Below, piece by piece: positions 1 to 8,489 of a DNA stretch of 64,000 nucleotides (position 1 is the first letter of the stretch; every line of letters starts with the position of its first letter). Under the pieces are notes generated by a model. It searched no databases. It was not told where the DNA came from and was given only the letters and a program-made list of their open reading frames with translations. Source of the DNA: Actinokineospora baliensis (GTDB lineage: Bacteria; Actinomycetota; Actinomycetes; Mycobacteriales; Pseudonocardiaceae); contig NZ_JAFBCK010000001.1 in assembly GCF_016907695.1 (NCBI RefSeq), positions 1,426,001 to 1,490,000 of the forward strand, read 5' to 3'. Made by a program: the position numbers and the translations under genes.

Positions 1-2
1 CC

Positions 3-872
3 AGGGCCAACCTGGACGCGGCGCTGGCCGCGGTGTGCGCGCGGGTGGGGGTCGACCCCGCCGGTGCGCGTCTGCTGCGGTTCACCAACAACGCCGTGTT
101 CCGGCTCGCCGCCGACCCGGTGGTGGTCAGGATCGTCGGCTCGGTCGCCCTGCGGCACCGGGTGCACAAGGTGGTCCGGGTCGCCGAGTGGTTCGCCGCC
201 AACGACGTCCCCGCGGTGCGGTTGACCGAGGGGATAGCCCAGCCGGTCTGCGTGGGTGACTACGCGGCGACGGTGTGGGACGCCGTGCCCGAGCACGGCG
301 TCCCACCCAGGGCGGCTGATCTGGCCAGGCTGCTGCGGGTGGTGCACGCGCTCCCCGAACTGCCGGAACTGCCGGAGTGGGACCCGCTCGACGACGTGCG
401 CAGGCGTCTCGGCGAGGCGGAGGGCCTCGACGGCGACGACCTGGAGTTCCTGCGGGAGCGGGTGGAGCAGACCGGTGCCCGGCTGCGGGCGCTGAGCTTC
501 CCGTTACCCAGGGGCCTGGTGCACGGCGACGCGCACCTGGGCAACCTGATCCCGACCGCGGGCGGTCCGGTGTTGTGCGACTTCGACTCCAGCTGCCTCG
601 GTCCGCCGGAGTGGGACATGACCCCGTTGGCGGTGGGGGTGAGCCGGTTCGGCGAGCCCGCCGCCCGCTACCGGGAACTGGCCGTCGGGTACGGCTTCGA
701 CGTCACTCTGTGGAGTGGTTTTTCGGTGCTTCGCGAAGTACGCGAGCTCAAGCTCATCACCAGTGTCCTGCCGATCATGAACAGCAGCCCGCAGGTGCGC
801 CCTGAGCTGCTCCGACGGCTCCGCGACTTCCGCACCGGGGACACCTCGGCGCGCTGGGCGCGTTACCGCTGA
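3..872 (+). CDS. Aminoglycoside/choline phosphotransferase-family kinase, 5' end off the window
   Basis: Protein kinase-like fold phosphotransferase. The N-lobe begins with FTNNAVFRL and VVVRIVG. The catalytic loop is HGDAHLGNLI (about residue 166) and the metal-binding motif is CDFDSS (about 187), which match the APH family (Brenner motif HGDxxxxN, then DFD). The small-molecule substrate cannot be told; many actinomycete members are not resistance enzymes. The reading frame is open to the window edge, and the residues before GTG 33 (ANLDAALAAV) look coding, so the true start probably lies upstream; GTG 33 is the first start visible. It carries a TTA codon at 504-506, which is rare in such GC-rich genomes. 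Confidence 0.8.
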   Translation, partial: RANLDAALAAVCARVGVDPAGARLLRFTNNAVFRLAADPVVVRIVGSVALRHRVHKVVRVAEWFAANDVPAVRLTEGIAQPVCVGDYAATVWDAVPEHGVPPRAADLARLLRVVHALPELPELPEWDPLDDVRRRLGEAEGLDGDDLEFLRERVEQTGARLRALSFPLPRGLVHGDAHLGNLIPTAGGPVLCDFDSSCLGPPEWDMTPLAVGVSRFGEPAARYRELAVGYGFDVTLWSGFSVLREVRELKLITSVLPIMNSSPQVRPELLRRLRDFRTGDTSARWARYR

Positions 873-924
873 ACCGGCTTTTCGACCGGATGGCGGTATC
901 CCGGCGGGTAACGGAGCGCACATC

Positions 925-1290
925 GTGAACGACGCCAGGGTCAGCGGGCCGGATGTACTACGCGGGCACCGCCCCTGGTCACTGTCCGTGTCGGCTTCAG
1001 GCGAGGTGCTCATGTTCCGGTACCGGCGACGCGCTCTGGCCTCCGCTCGTGCGCTCGAGCAGGCGGTGGACAGCCAGTTGGCCTGCGTGGCGCGGTTGCC
1101 GGAGGACGCCAGGCGCCGCTCGGCCGATCACCTGGCCGAGTTGGTCGGCCTCGCGCGGGCCTACCGCGCCTACGCCAAGGGCTGGATCTCCTACCGCGAG
1201 TTGGAGAGCCGGGGCCGGATCGCCACCGCGCGGCTGTCGCACCTGCGCTCCCCGCACCCGGCGGCGGCGCACCTCACCGAGCGGGACTGA
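925..1290 (+). CDS. Hypothetical protein, 121 aa, helical and Arg/Ala-rich
   Basis: I do not recognise the family. The protein is rich in Arg, Ala and Leu. From Met30 (ATG 1012) onward it looks entirely alpha-helical (RRRALASARALEQAV, then a long amphipathic stretch, then ELESRGRIATARLSHL). GTG 925 has a weak GGAG about 8 nt upstream; the in-frame ATG 1012 is an alternative that would give a 92-residue protein. It has no membrane segment or signal peptide. It stands alone between the phosphotransferase and a convergent copper gene, with a cluster of DnaA boxes downstream. Confidence 0.5.
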   Translation: MNDARVSGPDVLRGHRPWSLSVSASGEVLMFRYRRRALASARALEQAVDSQLACVARLPEDARRRSADHLAELVGLARAYRAYAKGWISYRELESRGRIATARLSHLRSPHPAAAHLTERD

Positions 1291-1399
1291 CCACTCGGCG
1301 TTGCGCCGTTCGGCCCACCTCGAACAGCTCATCCGGTTGCACGGATTCGGCAACTCGGCGTTGAACGGCTCCTTCTCCTCGCCGAACCGCTCGCCCGCC

Positions 1400-1453
1400 T
1401 GTGGACAACTCCCCCCGATTCATCCACAACTGTGGACAACTCGCTGTGGATTA
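1400..1453. promoter_or_regulatory. Cluster of four DnaA-box-like 9-mers
   Basis: In the 200-bp gap between convergent genes there are four 9-mers in 54 bp: TGTGGACAA (1400-1408), TCATCCACA (1420-1428), TGTGGACAA (1431-1439) and TGTGGATTA (1445-1453). Two are exact reverse complements of the actinobacterial DnaA box TTGTCCACA, and the other two are one base from TTATCCACA. No dnaA, dnaN or gyrB is nearby, so this is not an obvious oriC. A DnaA-titration or regulatory cluster is the likeliest role (inference). Confidence 0.6.
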
Positions 1454-1490
1454 CTCCGCGGTACTGGGGATACCCGGGTGGATCCGCAGG

Positions 1491-2504
1491 TCAGGAGACC
1501 GGGGCGCGGGTGAGGACGACCGCGAAGCCGAACGCCAGGCCCATGATGGCCAGTTCCACCCCGGCCCAGGCGACCAGCGCGGTGCCGCGGTGCGCGGCGA
1601 TGGCGGGCATCAACTTCCAGCGGATCCGGGCACCGAGGGCGGCGAGGCCGACCAGGCAGGCGGTCTTGAGCAGCACCAGCACGCCGTAGCGGGTGCCGAC
1701 CAGCGCCTCGACCAGCGGGATATTGGGGTTGACCAGCAGTTCCACCGCGCCGTTGAACAGGCCGGTCGCGGTCACGACGACCAGGCAGACGGTGGCCAGC
1801 TTGGAGAACCGCGGCAGGGCCTGCGCCAGGAGGGTCCGGTTGGCGGCCAGGAGGACGACGAGCGCGCCGAGGCCACCCGTCCACGCCGCCGCCGACATGA
1901 CGTGCAGCTCCATGGAGATCATCGTGAAGTCGTGCCAGCGCCAGTTGGTGGCGTGCCCGGTGACCGGTAGCGGCAGCAGGGCGAACAACGCGACCGCGGC
2001 CCGCAGTTCGGCGGGCACCGATTCCCCCACGCGCACCGACCACAGCGACAGGCCGAAGCTGATCAGTGCGAACGCGGCGACGAACACCAGCGCCTTGCCA
2101 GCGCCGACCGTCCCGATGTAGTCGACGACCGACGCGGCCGACACGTTCGCGCCCGGCCGCAGCTCCGCGGTCTGCAGCACGAGGGCCACCAGCGCGGTCA
2201 CGACCCACACCAGGGCGCTGAGCATCGCGACCCGCCGCGCGCCCGCCAGGACCGGTTCGGCGAGCTTGGGCCGGTCGAACCCGATGAGCAGCGGCAGCAG
2301 GCTCAGCCCGACGGTCACCACCGCGGCCATGTCCAGCAGCACCCGCACGACCGGGAGACCGACCCGGACCACCACCGCCGGTTCCGGCAACCCCGGGACC
2401 GGTGCCGCCGCGGTGACCACGAGGCCGACGAGGACGCCGACGATCGAGGACACCACGAGGACGGCCGCGAGCCCCGGGTAGGTGGTGGTCCGGGTGTTGG
2501 TCAC
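1491..2504 (-). CDS. copD: CopD-family copper transport membrane protein
   Basis: Polytopic inner-membrane protein of the CopD/PcoD family, thought to move copper across the membrane together with CopC. About eight hydrophobic helices are visible. His residues occur in TGHATNWRWHDF and in MELHVMSAAAW, typical of CopD. The start is taken as GTG 2504 because it overlaps the stop of copC by four bases (GTGA), indicating translational coupling; the frame is open further upstream but that part is copC read in another frame. This gives 337 residues. It is the last gene of the minus-strand operon membrane protein - ycnI - copC - copD. Confidence 0.85.
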   Translation of the reverse strand: MTNTRTTTYPGLAAVLVVSSIVGVLVGLVVTAAAPVPGLPEPAVVVRVGLPVVRVLLDMAAVVTVGLSLLPLLIGFDRPKLAEPVLAGARRVAMLSALVWVVTALVALVLQTAELRPGANVSAASVVDYIGTVGAGKALVFVAAFALISFGLSLWSVRVGESVPAELRAAVALFALLPLPVTGHATNWRWHDFTMISMELHVMSAAAWTGGLGALVVLLAANRTLLAQALPRFSKLATVCLVVVTATGLFNGAVELLVNPNIPLVEALVGTRYGVLVLLKTACLVGLAALGARIRWKLMPAIAAHRGTALVAWAGVELAIMGLAFGFAVVLTRAPVS

Positions 2505-3046
2505 TTCTCGGTGCCCCCGACCCGCAGCGCCAGGAACACACCCGCGCCGAGCAGCACGGCCGCGCCCGCGATCCAGACCCACACGGGGACACCGCCGTCG
2601 TCTTCGGCCGCGGCCTGGCCGGTGGTGGGGGCGACTTCCTCGGCGGGTGCCGGGGTGCCGGTCCCCGCCGAGGTCAGGGTGAACTTGATCTCGCCGGACA
2701 CCGGGTGGCCGTCCGCGGACAGGATCCGGTAGCCGACCCGGTAGTCACCGGCCGGGCCCAGCGGGCGCAGCGGCGCGGTGACGACGTTGCCGCGCACCGC
2801 CGCTTTGCCGCCCTGCCACTGGCCGGTGCCGTCCGGCCCGACCACGACGATCGAGTTGAGGTTCTCCCCGGCCTGCACCGGCTGGTCGAAGGTCAGCTCG
2901 ATCGTGCTCGGACCCGAGTCGACCGACGCCTTGTCGGCCGGGCTGCTCGACACCAGTTGGTTGTGCGCCAACGCCGGGCCCGCGAGCCCGACCGTGGCGA
3001 ACAACGCGACCGCGAGCGCCGCGAGGCCACGCCCCACCGCGCGCAT
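2501..3046 (-). CDS. copC: CopC-domain copper resistance protein, membrane-anchored
   Basis: Exported copper-binding protein. It starts with a signal peptide (MRAVGRGLAALAVALFATVG) and the mature form begins at HNQLVSSSPADKA; the N-terminal His is the usual Cu(II) ligand of CopC. The CopC beta-sandwich covers about residues 28-125 (ELTFDQPVQ, GDYRVGYRILSADGHPVSG with the second conserved His). A Pro/Ala linker follows, then a C-terminal transmembrane helix (VWIWIAGAAVLLGAGVFLAL-like, residues about 155-175) ending in RVGGTEK. It lies 3 bp after ycnI and overlaps copD by 4 bp. Confidence 0.9.
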   Translation of the reverse strand: MRAVGRGLAALAVALFATVGLAGPALAHNQLVSSSPADKASVDSGPSTIELTFDQPVQAGENLNSIVVVGPDGTGQWQGGKAAVRGNVVTAPLRPLGPAGDYRVGYRILSADGHPVSGEIKFTLTSAGTGTPAPAEEVAPTTGQAAAEDDGGVPVWVWIAGAAVLLGAGVFLALRVGGTEK

Positions 3047-3049
3047 CGG

Positions 3050-3814
3050 TCAGCTCCCCGCCTTCGCGGCGGCGATCGCCTTGCGCGCGCGCAGGGTCGC
3101 GCCCGCGCCGAGGCCGAGGCCGAGCGCGCCGACGACCAGGCCCGCACCGCCGAGCCAGCGGGCGGTGTTGTCGGCGCCCTTCGCCTCGGCGGCCTTGTCG
3201 GAGTGGGTGTCGGTGCTGGCCGCGGCGGGTGCGGCGGCCGCGTGGTCGCCGCCGCCCTCGGTGGCCTTGGTCAGCTTGATGACCGGCGCGGGGTGCTCGG
3301 GCTCCTCGGCGCCCGCGGCGGGCGGCGGGGCATCCCAGGCCACGACCTTGCCGCTGTCGTAGGTCTGGGTGGCGGGGAGCACGAGCTGGTCGGTCTCGGG
3401 CAGCGCGCCACCGGACACCTCGAACTCGGCGAACTCGCCGGGGCCGATCCGGGTGCCCGCGGCGGCGGTCCAGGTGACCGTGCTGACCGCCTCGGTGATC
3501 TCGGCGCCGTGCACGGTGATCGGCTTGTCCAGCTTGGCCTTGCTGATGGTGGCGGTCCAGCCCGCCAGCGGCTTGGTGCGCAGCGAGGCGATCGGGGTTT
3601 CTGCGGGGAACTTCACCTCGAGCTTGACGGTGCCCGCGGTGTTGTCCTCGTTCGGCACCCGGAAGGTGATCTTGGTGTAGCCGCCCTGGACGGCGGGCTC
3701 GCCGATGACCTTGGCGGTCACGTGCGCGGAGGCGATGCCCGAGGTGAACAGGACAGCGGTCCCGGCGGCGGCCAGCACTACGCCAGCGCGCGCGGCAAAG
3801 CGGTAGGTCGACAT
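3050..3814 (-). CDS. ycnI: YcnI family copper-binding membrane-anchored protein (DUF1775)
   Basis: Secreted, membrane-anchored YcnI-domain protein. A signal peptide ends at ASAHVTAKV, so the mature protein would start with His, the copper ligand described for YcnI. The DUF1775 beta-sandwich spans about residues 31-165 (TKITFRVPNEDNTAGTVKLEV, WDAPPPA). A low-complexity Ala/Glu/His linker follows, then one C-terminal helix and a basic tail (RARKAIAAAKAGS). Length of 254 aa is usual for actinobacterial members. It is cotranscribed with copC and copD, consistent with copper acquisition or homeostasis. Confidence 0.9.
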   Translation of the reverse strand: MSTYRFAARAGVVLAAAGTAVLFTSGIASAHVTAKVIGEPAVQGGYTKITFRVPNEDNTAGTVKLEVKFPAETPIASLRTKPLAGWTATISKAKLDKPITVHGAEITEAVSTVTWTAAAGTRIGPGEFAEFEVSGGALPETDQLVLPATQTYDSGKVVAWDAPPPAAGAEEPEHPAPVIKLTKATEGGGDHAAAAPAAASTDTHSDKAAEAKGADNTARWLGGAGLVVGALGLGLGAGATLRARKAIAAAKAGS

Positions 3815-3841
3815 AACGAGGTATCTCCTGAAGTGAAGGGT

Positions 3842-3859
3842 CGAGTCGAACGCGACTCG
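3842..3859. promoter_or_regulatory. Inverted repeat CGAGTCG-N4-CGACTCG upstream of ycnI
   Basis: A perfect 7-bp inverted repeat separated by AACG lies 28 bp upstream of the ycnI start, in the 63-bp gap after the preceding membrane-protein gene. It could be an operator for a copper-responsive repressor or an RNA hairpin in the operon leader. It does not match a copper-repressor consensus that I can name. Confidence 0.3.
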
Positions 3860-3877
3860 CGAGGGGGTGCGGGGGCT

Positions 3878-4423
3878 TCAGGAGGGGACTGGGGGGCCGC
3901 GCCTGGTGCAGACGACGCGTAAGAGGATCGCCAGCAGGTGGCTGACGGCGGTGGTGACCGGGACGCTGGGCAGCGGCGCGGTCGGCGCGAGGCTGATGGT
4001 CAGTACCCGGACCAAGCCGGTGACCGCGCTCGCGATGGCGTTGAGGGCGGCCCCGGCCGCGGTCAGCAGGACCGCGTTGATCACCGTGGCCGCGACGTGC
4101 GTGGCCAGCATCAGCCCGCCGTTGATCGCGGGCGTGTGCTGGTGGCCGTCGTGCGGCACGGCGATGTCGGTGAGCAGCACGTGCAGGCAGAGTTGGCTGA
4201 CCCCGAGCAGCACCAGGGTCGCGACGAGCCCGCCGCGCCGGTCGGCCAGCGCGGTACCGGCCCACCCGACCAGCGCGGTCAACGCCAGCGTGACCGCCGT
4301 GTCCGGGATCCCGCCGCCCGCCATGCCGTGCGCGGAGATCGCCAGCGCCGCGCTGGACCCGCCCAGGAGCGCGCCGCGCAGCGCGCGCGGAGCACGCGGC
4401 GGACTCACTCGACCGGGGGGCAC
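3878..4423 (-). CDS. Multi-pass membrane protein at the head of the copper operon
   Basis: About 181 aa with five hydrophobic segments, an Ala/Leu/Val composition and a His-containing loop (HDGHQHTPAINGG, between the third and fourth helices) that could bind metal. I do not recognise a named family, but the gene sits immediately upstream of ycnI-copC-copD on the same strand, so a copper role is inferred from context. Starts: GTG 4423 is used; GTG 4408 (176 aa) is a good alternative. The reading frame is open far upstream across the opposite-strand nuclease gene, which is a GC-rich artefact. Confidence 0.6.
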   Translation of the reverse strand: MPPGRVSPPRAPRALRGALLGGSSAALAISAHGMAGGGIPDTAVTLALTALVGWAGTALADRRGGLVATLVLLGVSQLCLHVLLTDIAVPHDGHQHTPAINGGLMLATHVAATVINAVLLTAAGAALNAIASAVTGLVRVLTISLAPTAPLPSVPVTTAVSHLLAILLRVVCTRRGPPVPS

Positions 4424-4488
4424 AACCCAAGAGCGTAAGCGCTGGTGTCCAGAGGTCTCGACCACAGTCCGGCTGCCGGGACCGGGGA

Positions 4489-4947
4489 TCAGACCCCGAG
4501 CGCGGTCAGCAGCCGGTCTTCGAGCTGGTCCAACTCGGTGCCCACGGCTCGGTGCGCGGCCCGCCGCCTGGCCGCCGGCATCCGCTCGGCGGCCCGGACG
4601 GCCGCCGCGAGCTGCCGCAACCGGGTGTCGGCCTCGTCGGCGAACGCGCGGTCCTGGTGGGTCGCGTCCGCCTTGGTCCGCAGCTCGGCGATGGCCGAGG
4701 CGGCGCCTGCGATGCGTGCGTGCAACGCGCCGCCGCGGCCGGAGTAGTGGCCCAGGTCGTCGACCGAGATGCCCAGCCTGCGGGCCTTGCGCCGGTCCCA
4801 GCCGTCGCGGACCGCGGCCGCCGACTTGAGCAGGTAGGGCGCCACCACCGGCAGTACGGCTGGTGCGAGCACCTTCGCCACCGCGATCGCGTTCTTGGCC
4901 TTCGCGGGCGTGATCAGGGGCAGGTCCGCCACCTTCTTGCGCGCCAT
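4489..4947 (-). CDS. Hypothetical protein, probable DUF6474 family
   Basis: A 152-aa soluble, Ala/Arg-rich, helical protein starting MARKKVADLPLITPAKAKN. A hydrophobic patch (AVAKVLAPAVLPVVAPYLL, about residues 21-40) is followed by a basic helix (RDGWDRRKARRLG) and a long helical C-terminal half. It resembles small conserved actinobacterial proteins (DUF6474), but this family assignment is from memory and the function is unknown. It lies head-to-head with the RecB-like nuclease gene. Confidence 0.6.
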   Translation of the reverse strand: MARKKVADLPLITPAKAKNAIAVAKVLAPAVLPVVAPYLLKSAAAVRDGWDRRKARRLGISVDDLGHYSGRGGALHARIAGAASAIAELRTKADATHQDRAFADEADTRLRQLAAAVRAAERMPAARRRAAHRAVGTELDQLEDRLLTALGV

Positions 4948-5042
4948 GACATGAACTTACTTGGCGTGATCGCCCCCGGCACGTCCACCGGTGCCGTCGG
5001 GCGGTACCGGAATCGTCGGCCACCGCAACTAAGCTGCACAGT

Positions 5043-6683
5043 GTGACTACAACGGTGCTCCTCGACGCCGGCGTGGTGAGCCGCTGCAGGCGTCGTGTGC
5101 ACCTGGAGCACGACCCCGCCATGCGCGATGTGCCGCGCGGTGCGCCCGATCCCACTTCTGAGCTGCGCAAAGCCGACGCGACCGCGCACCGGCGGGTGGT
5201 CGCCGACCAGCTGGCCGCCCGCTTCGGCGAGCGCTGGTACGAGGTGCCCAACGGCCCCACCACCCGGTCGGCGGACCGCGAGGCGGCGACCGCGGCCGCG
5301 CTGGCCGAGGGGCGCGACTTCATCTGGGGTGCGGCTCTGCCGCGCGACACCCTGGCGGGCCGCCGCGGCAGCATCGACCTGCTGGTCAAGACCGTGGGCG
5401 GGTACGTCCCGGTCCTGGTGGTCCGGCACAAGGTCACCGACCCGGGCAGCGGGGCGCGCAGCTCACCGCTCGACGAGCTCGCCGAGGTCGGCGGCACCCA
5501 GGACAAGACCCGCAAGATCCGCCCGCAGCCGCGCGACCAGCTGCGCCTCGCCCATGCCAGGCGGTTGCTGCAGGCGGCCGGGTTCGCCGACGAGCGGACG
5601 GCGTTCGCCGGGGTGATCGGCCTCGACGGGGACGCCGTGGTCTGGCACGACCTGCAGGCGCCGACCTGGCCGGGCGGTCGGACCGCGCTGGCCGAGTACG
5701 ACAGCCGCTTCGCCGACCGGATCGCCGTGGCGGCGGCCGCTGCCACGGGTGAACCCGCGTTGGCCGAGCCGTCGCGGATCGTGGAGTGCCGCAGCTGCCC
5801 GTGGTGGCCGGTGTGCGAGGCCGAGCTGGTGCAGACGCGCGACGTCAGCCTGGTCGTGCGCGGCGAGGACGCCGGGATGCTGCGCGCGGCCGGGGTCACC
5901 TCGGTCGACGCGCTCGCCGAGATCGACCCGCACAACTCGGACGTGCCGCTGGTCGGGATGCCGGTCGAGGACGCGGTCGGCTTGGCGCGGGCGTGGCTGG
6001 CGGATCTGACCGTGGTGCGCCGCAGCGAGGTGATCGACGTGCCGCGCGCGGACGTCGAGGTCGATGTGGACATGGAGAGCTTCGGCGACGCGGGCGCGTA
6101 CATGTGGGGCGTGCTGCTCTCCGGCGCCGACATCGGTGAGCCGCGGGGCTACCGGGCGTTCGTCAGCTGGGAGCCGTTGCCGACCGAGGACGAGGCCCGC
6201 TCCTTCGCCGAGTTCTGGCGCTGGCTGACCGGGGTTCGCGCCGCCGCAGCCGAGCGCGGGCTGAGCTTCCGCGCGTACTGCTACAACGAACTCGCCGAGA
6301 ACCGGTGGCTGCTGGCGTCGGTGAAGCGCTTCGGCGGGTTCCCCGGGGTGCCGCGCAAGCGCGAGGTCATCGCCTTCATCGAGTCCGACGAGTGGTTCGA
6401 CCTGTTCGGCAGCGTCCGGGAGTACTTCCTGTGCTCGCACGGCAAGGGGCTCAAGACGATCGCGCCGGTCGCCGGGTTCACCTGGCGCGACCCGGAGGCG
6501 GGCGGCGAGAACTCGATGCGCTGGTACCGCGACGCGGTCGGGTTGGACGGTGGTGAGCCGGAGCTGCCGCAGCGCACGCGGTTGCTGGAGTACAACGAGG
6601 ACGACGTCCGCGCGACCGCGACGCTGCGGGCCTGGATGACCTCGCCCGCGGTGAACGACATCCCGTACGTGGGCGACATCTGA
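5043..6683 (+). CDS. TM0106-family RecB-like nuclease with Fe-S cysteines and DEDD-type exonuclease domain
   Basis: Putative DNA nuclease of the TM0106 family, 546 aa. The N-terminal half is a PD-(D/E)XK RecB-like domain (GSIDLLVK at about residue 116). Four cysteines are arranged as in Cas4/AddB proteins: Cys15 and then CRSCPWWPVC (Cys249, 252, 258), which predicts a [4Fe-4S] cluster. The C-terminal half looks like an RNase H-fold 3'-5' exonuclease, with VDVDMESFG (Asp/Glu metal ligands, about residue 340) and YNEDDVRAT near residue 518. GTG 5043 lacks a Shine-Dalgarno but is 7 nt after the -10-like hexamer TAAGCT (5030-5035), suggesting leaderless translation. No cas genes are nearby; a repair role is inferred. 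Confidence 0.85.
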   Translation: MTTTVLLDAGVVSRCRRRVHLEHDPAMRDVPRGAPDPTSELRKADATAHRRVVADQLAARFGERWYEVPNGPTTRSADREAATAAALAEGRDFIWGAALPRDTLAGRRGSIDLLVKTVGGYVPVLVVRHKVTDPGSGARSSPLDELAEVGGTQDKTRKIRPQPRDQLRLAHARRLLQAAGFADERTAFAGVIGLDGDAVVWHDLQAPTWPGGRTALAEYDSRFADRIAVAAAAATGEPALAEPSRIVECRSCPWWPVCEAELVQTRDVSLVVRGEDAGMLRAAGVTSVDALAEIDPHNSDVPLVGMPVEDAVGLARAWLADLTVVRRSEVIDVPRADVEVDVDMESFGDAGAYMWGVLLSGADIGEPRGYRAFVSWEPLPTEDEARSFAEFWRWLTGVRAAAAERGLSFRAYCYNELAENRWLLASVKRFGGFPGVPRKREVIAFIESDEWFDLFGSVREYFLCSHGKGLKTIAPVAGFTWRDPEAGGENSMRWYRDAVGLDGGEPELPQRTRLLEYNEDDVRATATLRAWMTSPAVNDIPYVGDI

Positions 6684-6749
6684 TCGCTCGCCTGGGCGGG
6701 TGCACTCGAATACGGTTGGCGGCGTACCCGAGCAAGAGGGAGCAGTTGT

Positions 6750-7835
6750 ATGCCGCAGCAGGTCCGGGGTGTCGTCGCCCGCGCCAAGGGACAGCCGGTC
6801 AGCGTCGAGACGGTCACCGTGCCAGACCCGGGTCCCGGCGAGGCGGTGGTGAAGGTGCTGACCTGCGGGGTCTGCCACACCGACCTGCACTACCGCGAGG
6901 GCGGCATCAACGACGAGTTCCCGTTCCTGCTCGGCCACGAGGCGTCCGGGATCGTGGAGTCGGTCGGCGAGGGCGTGACCGACGTGGCGCCGGGGGACTT
7001 CGTGATCCTCAACTGGCGCGCGGTGTGCGGGACCTGCCGGGCGTGCTTGAAGGGCAAGCCCTGGTACTGCTTCAGCACGCACAACGCGAAGCAGCCGATG
7101 ACGCTCGAGGACGGCACCCCGCTGTCGCCCGCGCTGGGGATCGGCGCGTTCGCGGAGAAGACGTTGGTGCACAGTGGACAGTGCACGAAGGTCGACCCGT
7201 CCGCCTCGCCCGCCGCGGTGGGGTTGTTGGGCTGCGGCGTGATGGCGGGCATCGGCGCGGCGGTGAACACCGGTGGTGTCGGCCGCGGCGACAGCGTCGC
7301 GGTGATCGGCTGCGGCGGTGTGGGTGACGCGGCGATCGCCGGTGCCAGGTTGGCCGGTGCCACGACGATCATCGGCGTGGACGTCGACGACCGGAAGTTG
7401 GCCTGGGCCAAGGGGATCGGTGCCACGCACACGGTCAACGCCGGGTCGGGCGACCCGGTCGCGGCGATCCAGGAGCTGACCGGCGGGTTCGGCGCGGACG
7501 TGGTGATCGACGCGGTGGGGCGGCCGGAGACCTGGAAGCAGGCGTTCTACGCGCGGGACCTGGCAGGCACGGTCGTGCTCGTCGGCGTGCCGACCCCGGA
7601 CATGCGGCTGGAGATGCCGCTGATCGACTTCTTCTCCCGGGGCGGGTCGCTCAAGTCCAGCTGGTACGGCGACTGCCTGCCCTCGCGCGACTTCCCGTAC
7701 CTGGTCGACCTCTACCAGCAGGGCCGCCTGGACCTCGACGCGTTCGTCACGGAGAAGATCGCGCTGGACGAGGTCGAGGCCGCGTTCACCCGCATGCACC
7801 ACGGCGAGGTGCTGCGCTCGGTGGTGGTCCTCTGA
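6750..7835 (+). CDS. mscR: S-(hydroxymethyl)mycothiol dehydrogenase
   Basis: Zinc-dependent medium-chain alcohol dehydrogenase that oxidises the formaldehyde-mycothiol adduct (also active as S-nitrosomycothiol reductase). Visible features: catalytic-zinc motif [14 protein letters not shown] (about residue 39), [15 protein letters not shown], structural-zinc cysteine lobe ([15 protein letters not shown]), and NAD-binding GCGGVGDAA (about residue 190). Length of 361 aa is standard. GAGGGAGCAG precedes the ATG. The stop overlaps the start of the next gene (TGATG), the usual pairing of mscR with an MBL hydrolase in mycothiol-producing actinobacteria. Confidence 0.93.
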   Translation: MPQQVRGVVARAKGQPVSVETVTVPDPGPGEAVVKVLTCGVCHTDLHYREGGINDEFPFLLGHEASGIVESVGEGVTDVAPGDFVILNWRAVCGTCRACLKGKPWYCFSTHNAKQPMTLEDGTPLSPALGIGAFAEKTLVHSGQCTKVDPSASPAAVGLLGCGVMAGIGAAVNTGGVGRGDSVAVIGCGGVGDAAIAGARLAGATTIIGVDVDDRKLAWAKGIGATHTVNAGSGDPVAAIQELTGGFGADVVIDAVGRPETWKQAFYARDLAGTVVLVGVPTPDMRLEMPLIDFFSRGGSLKSSWYGDCLPSRDFPYLVDLYQQGRLDLDAFVTEKIALDEVEAAFTRMHHGEVLRSVVVL

Positions 7836-8461
7836 TGTCGGCCCGCATCGACCACGTGGTCACCTCCGGCACCTTCAGCCTCGACGGCGGCACCTGGGAG
7901 GTCGACAACAACGTGTGGCTCGTTGGCGACGACCACGAGGTCATCGTCATCGACGCCGCGCACGACCCCGACGAGATCCTCGCCGCGGTGGACGACCGGG
8001 TGGTGCGCGCGATCATCTGCACGCACGCGCACGACGACCACATCAACGCCGCGGCGGACCTGGCCACCGCCACCGACGCCCTCGTGCACCTGCACCCGGC
8101 CGACGACCCGCTGTGGCGGGTGCTCTACCCGGACGCCGACTACGAGCCGCTGCACGACGGGCAGCAGTTCGAGGTGGGCGGCGTGTTCCTGGAGGTCATG
8201 CACACCCCTGGCCACGCGCCGGGCGCGGTCTGCGTCTACGCCCCGCAGCTGGACGCGATCTTCACCGGCGACACCCTGTTCGAAGGTGGTCCAGGGGCCA
8301 CCGGTCGCTCGTTCAGCGACTTCCCGACGATCATCGACTCGATCTCCGAGCGCCTGCTGGCGCTGCCGGTGACCACCAAGGTGCACACCGGTCACGGCGA
8401 CTCGACGACCATCGGCGCCGAGGCGCCGCACCTGGACGAGTGGATCGCCAGGGGCCACTAG
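7835..8461 (+). CDS. MBL-fold metallo-hydrolase paired with mscR
   Basis: A 208-aa metallo-beta-lactamase-fold hydrolase of the glyoxalase II type. Motifs in order: THAHDDHINAA (HxHxDH zinc motif, about residue 64), HTPGHAPGAVCVY (about 128), FTGDTLFEGGPG (about 147) and a late HTGHGD. It is translationally coupled to mscR by a TGATG overlap. By context and family it probably hydrolyses S-formylmycothiol, the product of MscR, to formate and mycothiol. Substrate specificity is inferred from the neighbour, not seen directly. Confidence 0.88.
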   Translation: MSARIDHVVTSGTFSLDGGTWEVDNNVWLVGDDHEVIVIDAAHDPDEILAAVDDRVVRAIICTHAHDDHINAAADLATATDALVHLHPADDPLWRVLYPDADYEPLHDGQQFEVGGVFLEVMHTPGHAPGAVCVYAPQLDAIFTGDTLFEGGPGATGRSFSDFPTIIDSISERLLALPVTTKVHTGHGDSTTIGAEAPHLDEWIARGH

Positions 8462-8489
8462 TAGCTGGGTCGGGTCACTACCCCGCTAC
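8461..8489 (+). terminator. Hairpin after the mscR operon
   Basis: A 10-bp stem with one mismatch (GTAGCTGGGT at 8461-8470 pairing with ACCCCGCTAC at 8480-8489) and a 9-nt loop directly follows the MBL hydrolase stop. It overlaps the 3' end of the convergent glycosylase gene by 4 bp, so it may serve both strands. There is no T-tract, as is common in actinobacteria. Confidence 0.5.

Noticed and set aside
5463..7802. A 779-residue minus-strand protein
   Set aside because: It is antisense to the nuclease and mscR, both with clear homology; its His/Arg/Pro-rich composition is typical of a GC-rich shadow frame.
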